NCBI GenBank assembly: GCA_002104905.1
Contig: MCFE01000624.1
Location: 1 to 51,928, forward strand
Reading direction: 5' to 3'
From: Basidiobolus meristosporus CBS 931.73
Taxonomy: Eukaryota > Basidiobolomycota > Basidiobolomycetes > Basidiobolales > Basidiobolaceae
DNA length: 51,928 bases
Every line of letters starts with the position of its first letter. Within the stretch, counting starts at the first letter, position 1. The position numbers and the translations under genes are program-made. Of the stretch, positions 46,201 to 51,928 are shown in pieces. The notes beneath the pieces were generated by a model. The model ran no database searches and was not told the origin of the DNA. It saw nothing but the letters and a program-made list of their open reading frames with translations.

Positions 46201-48158
46201 CTGACGCTGCTCGCGGTTTTTTAGTTTCCCAGACCTGTACGGCGGTATATTAATACAAGTCTATGACAGACCGGTTGAATAGACATCGCAGAATTTACCT
46301 ATCTGCAGCACCGTTCACTGAATGTTGATCTAGTCTTCGCATATTATCGATCTGGCTTAGTGCGTCTGTGGCCACGTGTCGAAGCTTCTCGTCACCAAAA
46401 CTAGCAGCCATTTTAAACAAGCGTGGGAGTGCCTGTTGCATCCGTGAAGTTAGGATTAGAGGTATGCGAGAGGATTCACAGAGAACCCCACCTGTATCTT
46501 GGGCCCGTAAGAACCAGGTAGCAGTCGATTTCCAAGCTGTAGTACTTGGGCAACTAGTATGGTTGCAACCTCAGATGTACTCTTGCTCTCACTTTCAATC
46601 AGCTCGATGAGGATCTAGGCAAATAGATGAGCACCGGGGCAAGGCGATGTTCATAGAGATTGCTACACGAAATCTACCTCAATGAGACCAGCGTCAACGA
46701 AGAGGATTAAAAGTATGGCCAGGTGGTGTTCCACGAGGTCCAGGCCATTGCTTGTTTTGGGGCCACCTGTGGATTGGATGTATACTTCGACGGCCGGGGT
46801 TAAAGGAATTCGTGAAAAGGTGGAATAGGGTGGCTTACTTTGATTCAACTCCTTCATTGCTCTAGCGGGATTTTTGGGGTATTTGAACCGAAACAAGTCG
46901 AATAACATTTCTAGTACAATTTTCTAAAATCCTGACATTAGTTGCCTGTCTTATTGGCGAGAAGTCCATGTGTCCATAAAAACCTTAGTTTCTTTAAGAG
47001 GGGACTTTAATGAGAGTATGATGGATTTGATGGCCTTCTTGCTGTCCATAGAGAGATAGATCAGACCTGTTTGGGATTTTCGTTAGTCAGCGGAAACTTT
47101 TCTGCGTGTGTGTGTGTGTGTACTTACCCGTCCATGATTTCAAATAGGTGGAGACGATACGAGCGTGTGATTTCAGTCTCTCTTCATAGCCTTGAGCAAG
47201 TGTGTATGTATCGGTGAAGCTCGATATAACCATCTGTCGGGAAAAGTTTAACGCAATCGGTTGAGCGCGAGCCACTTGTGAAATATACGACAATTCCTAC
47301 CTCCAAATCAACTGCAGGTCGTATAAAGACACGACTTTGTGGCTTATCCACGATATAAAGCAAGGTCATAACTAAAGGGTCTATAATTTCTTTTGGACCA
47401 TCCATCAAAGCCTGTAACACCACCCTGACTCCTCCACAAGACACAACCAACTCTACATTCTGGATCACTGGTGAGGAAAGGAAGATCAGTAATGTCCACG
47501 CTAAGCATAAATCAAGGCAATGATTACTTAGTTCACACAGAGTCTCCAGACACACCAGTCTTATTCTATCGTCTGGCTGCTCGGCGATTGCTATTAATGC
47601 CCGAACTATTCCGGGCTTGATAAAGCTGGTCTTGTTTGCACAGCTGATTAAGCCTCTAGTCAGTTTCAGAGCTTGCTCGCGCTCAGGATCGAATTTTTGG
47701 TCCCTCATTAGAGTTCTAAGTAAAGCCAAGCGTTAGAGGGCTGAATGGGTCTTGTATATATCATGCAATCTTGCTCCCTTGCGAAAATTACCTTATTATG
47801 AACAGGTCAAAGTGGAACTCGAACATCAATTGGGGGGAATGCGGGCTTGTCAGTAGATATCGGCATATGCGAAAGCCCATCCACCGAATCTCCTTGTTTT
47901 GCTCGACTAAACATAGACGTAAGCTTCAGGGGAAGGAAAGCATTAGTTTGCCGGGATGGGCCAATAATTCCTTGGTCAAGATTAAAGTACTTGCCTCTTT
48001 ATGACGGTGAGAGTTTGTTCTTGGCTCAATTTGTGAGCTTCGCGCTTCATCAGTTCAGTTAAAACAATCAACTGCTCAAGACGTTCGTGCTCAGGTATCT
48101 TTAAGTCTCCAGATTTTTTAGCTACCTCCTCGAGGTGGTCATTGTCAATAATAGTCAT
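43272..48158 (-). CDS. RICTOR: TORC2 subunit Rictor/Avo3/Ste20(Tsc11) homologue, 23 exons
   Basis: Exons placed by frame, splice sites and family conservation: 48158-47995, 47923-47792, 47715-47528, 47467-47301, 47233-47128, 47066-46984, 46923-46839, 46766-46678, 46614-46492, 46432-46299, 46234-45946, 45883-45752, 45686-45466, 45409-45358, 45315-45199, 45142-44997, 44937-44865, 44785-44652, 44589-44409, 44330-44224, 44131-43987, 43921-43770, 43656-43272. This gives 1,134 aa. Diagnostic stretches: ELVVSCGGVRVVLQALMDGP and LIYLSMDSKKAI (Rictor N), QIDDLQFRNML...KWNWELILELIQGPLLN...KRLEEAIKGTKFLKRL (Rictor M), SELRSRDDLIRAIIGNMDYS then DGHPRIILSK, LYDPSVEVCEMAVKVLDEAC, ILELKSILWAVGHIGS, and RRFVIDLFDVEL near the C-terminus. 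Known role: armadillo-like scaffold of TOR complex 2, controlling AGC kinases, actin and sphingolipids. The start is uncertain (ATG at 48158 is the first in frame; more 5' exons are possible). The first intron is GC-AG, intron 14 ends in a CAGCAG tandem acceptor, and exon 17 has a one-base frame problem. Confidence 0.94.
43714..43742 (+). repeat. Hexanucleotide GGCTC(G/A) repeat in Rictor intron 22
   Basis: Five units: GGCTCG twice, GGCTCA twice and a partial GGCTC, within the 113-nt last intron, which also carries a polypyrimidine stretch on the sense strand. Confidence 0.7.
47106..47121. repeat. (GT)8 microsatellite next to the donor of Rictor intron 5
   Basis: On the mRNA strand, GTAAGTA is followed at once by an AC repeat, so the microsatellite begins six bases into the intron. 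Confidence 0.75.
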
Positions 48159-48879
48159 GCCTTCTAGCCGCAATCAGGAGGATAAATTGGATAGGATGAA
48201 AAATAAAATGTTCTTGAATAAATGCGAGTTATTGGAACCTCAGGAATGAGTTAGATATGGTTTGCTTCTGTGCAGAATGAAGGATGTTTCCCGCCGGGAA
48301 AATATATATTCTTCTCTATTAGTTATACGGGAATCACAAAAGCATTCAAAAAATAAAAGCAGTCAAAAGCTTCCCGAGTTGAGATTTGTCCGATGGCTTC
48401 AGGACTTGTAAGAAACAGAGGTTGGTTAGCGACGTGGTTCCTTGCTTACTGGAATAATCCACTTTTCCAGGGTCTGCTGAATTTCCAGAGAAACTTAACT
48501 ATTCTGTTTATCTCATGCTAGTGATCCTAGGAACATTCTAAGCCTTTATTGCTTGATGTCGGGACATCATTGGTTGAGAAAGCATGCTGAACAAAATAGC
48601 TTAATCATGACATTGATGACTAAAGCGAAGCCTATATGCGTCCCAGGGAATTCCGCAATCTTGATGGTATGGCGCTCTGATAATGTTATCCAATATCGTC
48701 GTATTTGTAATCTCGGTAAATATACGGATACACGGACTTATTTCCCAAAAGCAACCTTGGCCCCAAGTACGACCGTTTCAGAGGCTTTACGAACCTTACA
48801 CCAACAACGATCGAACTCCTGATCAAATCCCTCAGACACTTGACTTTTCTATACCCCTGTGAAGTTTTGGAACGCAAGT
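48159..48879. promoter_or_regulatory. Divergent promoter region between Rictor and the Siva-like gene
   Basis: 721 bp between the two start codons. It contains an AATATATATT box (48,300-48,310) directly beside the palindrome at 48,287-48,301, placed to serve Rictor about 140 nt downstream. Further 5' exons of Rictor could lie here, but I could not place any. Confidence 0.5.
48287..48301. promoter_or_regulatory. Palindromic E2F-like site
   Basis: TTTCCCGCCGGGAAA is a perfect 15-bp palindrome around a central C; the + strand contains TTTCCCGC, an exact match to the E2F/DP consensus TTTSSCGC. Confidence 0.45.
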
Positions 48880-49383
48880 ATGAAATTATGCGTCGATCAT
48901 TCAGCGAAGAGGAAAAATCCTTTTGGTGAAGTCAGTCAATTACGGAAGGATATTCGCATCGAGGCAGACAAGAACACATCCTTTGGTATGTCCTCATCCA
49001 CAATTACTCGAGCACTCCTTCATCCACCTTGTTAAATATGATTTTGCAAAGGATCGATAGGAATATACGCGTTAACCCCTGAATCCACGAATCAAAGCGG
49101 CAATCCAAAACCCTCAAAGTGCTTGGGGCCTACAACTACGTGTGGGCAGTGTAAGAAGATTTCACTGACTGCAAGTTGTAGTTTTTGCGTTGAATTACTT
49201 TGTGGCAATTGCGGAATAAGATGTGAGCGGTGTGGGCTGAAGTTTTGCTCAATGTGTATTATCATCAAGTACGTATTTTTTCAGCCTTGAGATTCATTAT
49301 TCTCCGTGGCTAACAACTGTATGATGTGCAGATACGACGACTTATCTTCCGACTCTATACTGTGCCTAAGCTGCAAGGATTGA
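48880..49383 (+). CDS. SIVA: Siva-family cysteine-rich zinc-binding protein (three exons)
   Basis: Exons 48880-48985, 49052-49268 and 49332-49383; introns of 66 and 63 nt with GTATGT...AAG and GTACGT...TGCAG borders and a CTAAC branch site in the second. Frame is kept through all junctions, giving 124 aa. The N-terminal box (AKRKNPFGEVSQLRKDIRI) resembles the KRxxPFxxVxxxxLK start of animal Siva. The C-terminal ~65 residues hold paired CxxC motifs: CGQC, CSFC, CGNC, CERC, CSMC and a final CLSC, with spacing like the Siva zinc-binding tail, including the YDD(L/M) stretch before the last pair. Animal Siva is a CD27-binding, p53/E2F1-induced pro-apoptotic factor; receptor binding cannot apply here, so the fungal role is unknown. 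None of its exons is a long open frame, so it is easily missed. Confidence 0.75.
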
Positions 49384-50802
49384 GCAGTAATAATCTCCTG
49401 GAGAGATGCCGGTTGTCCCTAATTTCTCGTGTTGCATTCCCGTATCAACTGACTGGTTGTATTTATGACGTCTTTTAATCTTTTATTTTTAGTGAGCTTT
49501 TCGGCTCATGTCTGGTTTTTATCTATACATCCCAAGTAATGTGAGCTTCAGCAGTCGTACATACCCTTACCTCCCCAAATAACCTGCCTCAATCAATGTT
49601 GAGCATACGCTATATCAATTTCGGAGCCTGCGATTCTCAGCTTTGATGCTCTAAACCCAGGCTAATCGGCAGAAACATGCTCTAACCTTGTAGTTAGATA
49701 TTTCTTAGAGCGATTGATTAATAAACGATTTTGCGAATTTCAAATATTCTTGGGTGCGCGGAGACGCTTGATTGCCTCATATGCAGGGAGGGCGATTTCC
49801 TTCGTTGGCAAAAGACGTTGAGCTCAAGAGTGAAGGGAAAGCGGGCGACGCTTCTGGATAGAAAGTACATCTTACCTTACAAAGGGAGGCCGGGGGCGGC
49901 AATCTGTCGAAACCTCGTTAGCACATGTTTTCAGTGACTGTTGGCCATATCCACTTTGGGTGGCCACCTCCCCGTCGAAAAGCGCATAGCTCACACTGAC
50001 GGCTGTCCACCAGTGGAAAAGATGACCGGAGAAATGGCCTGACAACAAAAACAGGGAGGTGGTGTGCTCAGAGAGGCAGCAATTCTCACTCTTTCGAAGG
50101 AACTGGGCGGTGAGTTAAGGTGCATGCAGGTTGGCCGGAAATCGACCCTGCTGCTTCTGATTCGCAACCTTCCCCATAGCAATACAACATTGCGCGGTCG
50201 CTTACGATACTGGTATTGATACATAGCGGCAACAACACCAGTTCAGCCTCGCCTTCTCATCGCTGACAAAGGCAATGATCTGAGCAGTTGATTCACATTG
50301 GCTTGATCCGTGATCTGATAATTGCCATGGATCTGATACTCCTCTTCAGTATCCCAGCCAATTACTAAGGTACACACCCTCGCTTGCTCGTTGATCGACA
50401 GGCTGATACCTAGACTGATGTTAACGTGGTGTTTGGTCAAGCTCTGGTTTCAAATGACAAACAATTAATTCACGCCCACAAATGAATTCCAAAAGCGGCC
50501 TATACCAGCGCTGAGAGGCCCAAGATAACCAGAATTGGTAAATTCCTCAGGTTGAGTCTACTATCGGATTGATTAGAAATTGTTGGTGATCAGATTTGTC
50601 CTGATTATCCGCTCAACTACACTCGGTTGATTATAAATTCTATGTGACTTCAGTAAACGGGGTTACTTACGGCCAACCATTTTGGTAACCAGAATCTAGG
50701 TTGTACATAAATATCTCCAGCACACCGCTTTTTTCCGAAGGCTATTTCCGCCCAGCTTGGTAGCGTTTCTATACCTTGACAAAATCTCTTCGAAGCTTTC
50801 AA
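49384..50802. other. 1.4-kb spacer between Siva-like and MFSD1-like genes
   Basis: No convincing gene. Minus-strand frames at 50,243-50,440 (VCTLVIGWDTEEEYQIHGNY) and 49,991-50,224 are short. The former has a protein-like hydrophobic/acidic pattern but no start, splice partner or family I recognise. Confidence 0.35.
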
Positions 50803-51928
50803 ATGTCCAGTAAAGCTCGCCTGTCCACTGAACTTGACTCGCAAGAGTCATTACCCCCATAGATAAAGCCACGGTTCTTGGCTCCGGCCGCTTTCGTTGG
50901 TTAATTCTGCTGTTCTCCTCCTTTCTAATCTTTGGAAGCTACTACTGGTACTTGTGTCTCGCGTTTGCTTTACTTTACAACAGCGACTAATTTGGCTGTT
51001 TCTTGTCCATACTTACAGCGGAGATACGCCGGGTGTCAGTATTGCCTTTGCAGATTTTCTTTTCGCTTGTTGGTTACTTACCGTTGTTGTTTCGATGTAG
51101 ATTATCAGCGTCCAACTGCGTGAACACTTGGAAGAAAGCATCGATATTTGGAATTATCAACTCGGAGTGCTGTATTCCATCGCTTCCCTCCCAAATATAT
51201 TCTTCCCCTTCTTCGGTGGAGTGCTCCTAGATCGATTGGGACGCAGACTCAACTTGATAACATTCGCAAGTTCTGTTTGCATTGGCCAGGCCCTTTTCGC
51301 CATTGGTGTCAGCGTCAAGGCATTCTGGCTAATGTGCATAGGGAGATTCTTGTTGGGATCGGCAACGGCTGTTTATCGGTAATTCAGGCGAAAATCACCG
51401 CCCAATGGTTTCGCTCCAGTAGGTTGGCCTTTGCGCTGGCTGTAAACATTACCATAGGTAAGGTTGGCTCTGCTATCGCAGACGCTGCCACAGCAGGACT
51501 AGAGAGACATACCGCCTTGACTTTACGAATTGGTTTGGGTTTATCCTCTGCCTGGTCTCTTTCGCCTGCGCCATGGGTCTTGTTATCCTAGACACCGACG
51601 AGAGAAGAGTGAAAGAAGGTGTTTTGGTTCTGGACGGGAATCAGTCATCCGAGGAGCGATTAAAGCTCAAAGAGGTGCTCGCTCTCGGTTCCAGGTTCTG
51701 GTTGCTCTTGGTGTACGCAGTACTTTTATACGGTAAGCAGTACTTCCACAAGTTTACTCTGACTTTGGCGGATCCTTATGCGGTCAACAAATTTAGGCGC
51801 AATTACATTTGGGTGGACCTCTAGTACTTTCCTACAAAGCAAGTGGTATCCTGGAAACGCCGTCAAAGCCGGTGCTGGTAGGTGGTTCAGCTGTTGCTTC
51901 CCCAAACAACCTGACTAAAGACGATGTG
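50803..51928 (+). CDS. MFSD1: MFSD1-like major facilitator transporter, 5' part, with frame breaks
   Basis: Proposed exons: 50803-50947, 51019-51034, 51101-51732, 51797-51877; a donor (GTAGGT) opens at 51878 and the rest lies beyond the window. Family-like segments: RWLILLFSSFLIFGSYYC, GDTPG, WNYQLGVLYSIASLPNIFFP, FFGGVLLDRLGRRL (the MFS DRxGRR loop), GIGNGCLSVIQAKITAQWF, LAFALAVNITIGKVGSA and STFLQSKWYPGNAVKAG. Animal MFSD1 exports dipeptides from lysosomes; a vacuolar role here is inference. Three single-base losses must be assumed to keep frame: in the C5 run at 50,854-50,858, the GGG at 51,355-51,357 and the CC at 51,515-51,516. They may be sequencing errors or mark a pseudogene. The ATG choice rests on the first correction (MSSKARLSTELDSQESLPP then IDKATVL). 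Confidence 0.72.

Noticed and set aside
46931-47006. Alternative Rictor exon 6/7 junction using a GTCCCC donor and gtcag acceptor
   Set aside because: The GTTTTT donor at 46,983 with the ttttag acceptor keeps phase and yields KETKKIVLEMLFDLF, which fits the family better.
50243-50440. 65-codon minus-strand frame (GWDTEEEYQIHGNYQ)
   Set aside because: Looks somewhat protein-like, but no start region, splice partner or family could be found.
50690-50863. Minus-strand frame with a TBC-domain-like LRKKAVCWRYL segment
   Set aside because: It stops within 55 codons, overlaps the start of the better supported MFSD1-like gene, and no TBC catalytic motifs follow.

Overview
The window reads as nuclear DNA of a filamentous, probably early-diverging (zygomycete-grade) fungus. 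Genes are monocistronic on both strands, with short GT-AG introns (about 40-110 nt) and CTAAC-like branch sites. The gene set fits fungi: a GT2 polysaccharide synthase end, an arrestin-related adaptor, the fungal mitochondrial GTP/GDP carrier, a TORC2 Rictor subunit, a Siva-type cysteine-rich protein and an MFSD1-like transporter. The Siva-like and MFSD1-like genes and an E2F-like palindrome suggest a lineage outside Dikarya; this is inference and the species cannot be named. Most splice junctions were placed by eye from reading frame, splice signals and remembered family conservation.

Left arm (1-14.9 kb, normal CpG content): C-terminus of a GT2 glycosyltransferase (+), then four minus-strand genes separated by 2-4.5 kb spacers. 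These encode a coiled-coil protein with a candidate PP1-docking motif, an arrestin-like adaptor with two PY motifs, a TMEM198/DUF4203-like membrane protein and GGC1.

Centre (14.95-37.56 kb): a transposon island almost without CpG; from 14,946 to 19,735 I see a single CG. Its left part holds degenerate fragments of an unclassified repeat, including an inverted pair of 3' ends and two LTR-like direct repeats. Its right part is a nest of one Ty1/copia family. Element B (23,724-28,404, 5-bp TSD GAATA) lies inside old copy A, and element D (31,860-36,527, TSD aaata/gaata) lies inside old copy C. All copies carry stops or frameshifts, so none looks autonomous. The primer-binding site matches the anticodon loop of initiator tRNA-Met, and the likely gag ATG lies inside it. 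A CpG-bearing minus-strand solo LTR marks the right edge.

Right arm (37.8-51.9 kb): a long spacer, a C2H2 transcription-factor-like gene (+), convergent with a 23-exon Rictor/Avo3 gene (-). Rictor is divergent from a small three-exon Siva-family gene (+), with a palindromic E2F-like site between them. The last gene is the 5' part of an MFSD1-like transporter (+) that runs off the window. The MFSD1-like gene and one Rictor exon need single-base corrections in short G/C runs to keep frame, which points to sequencing errors or very recent decay.
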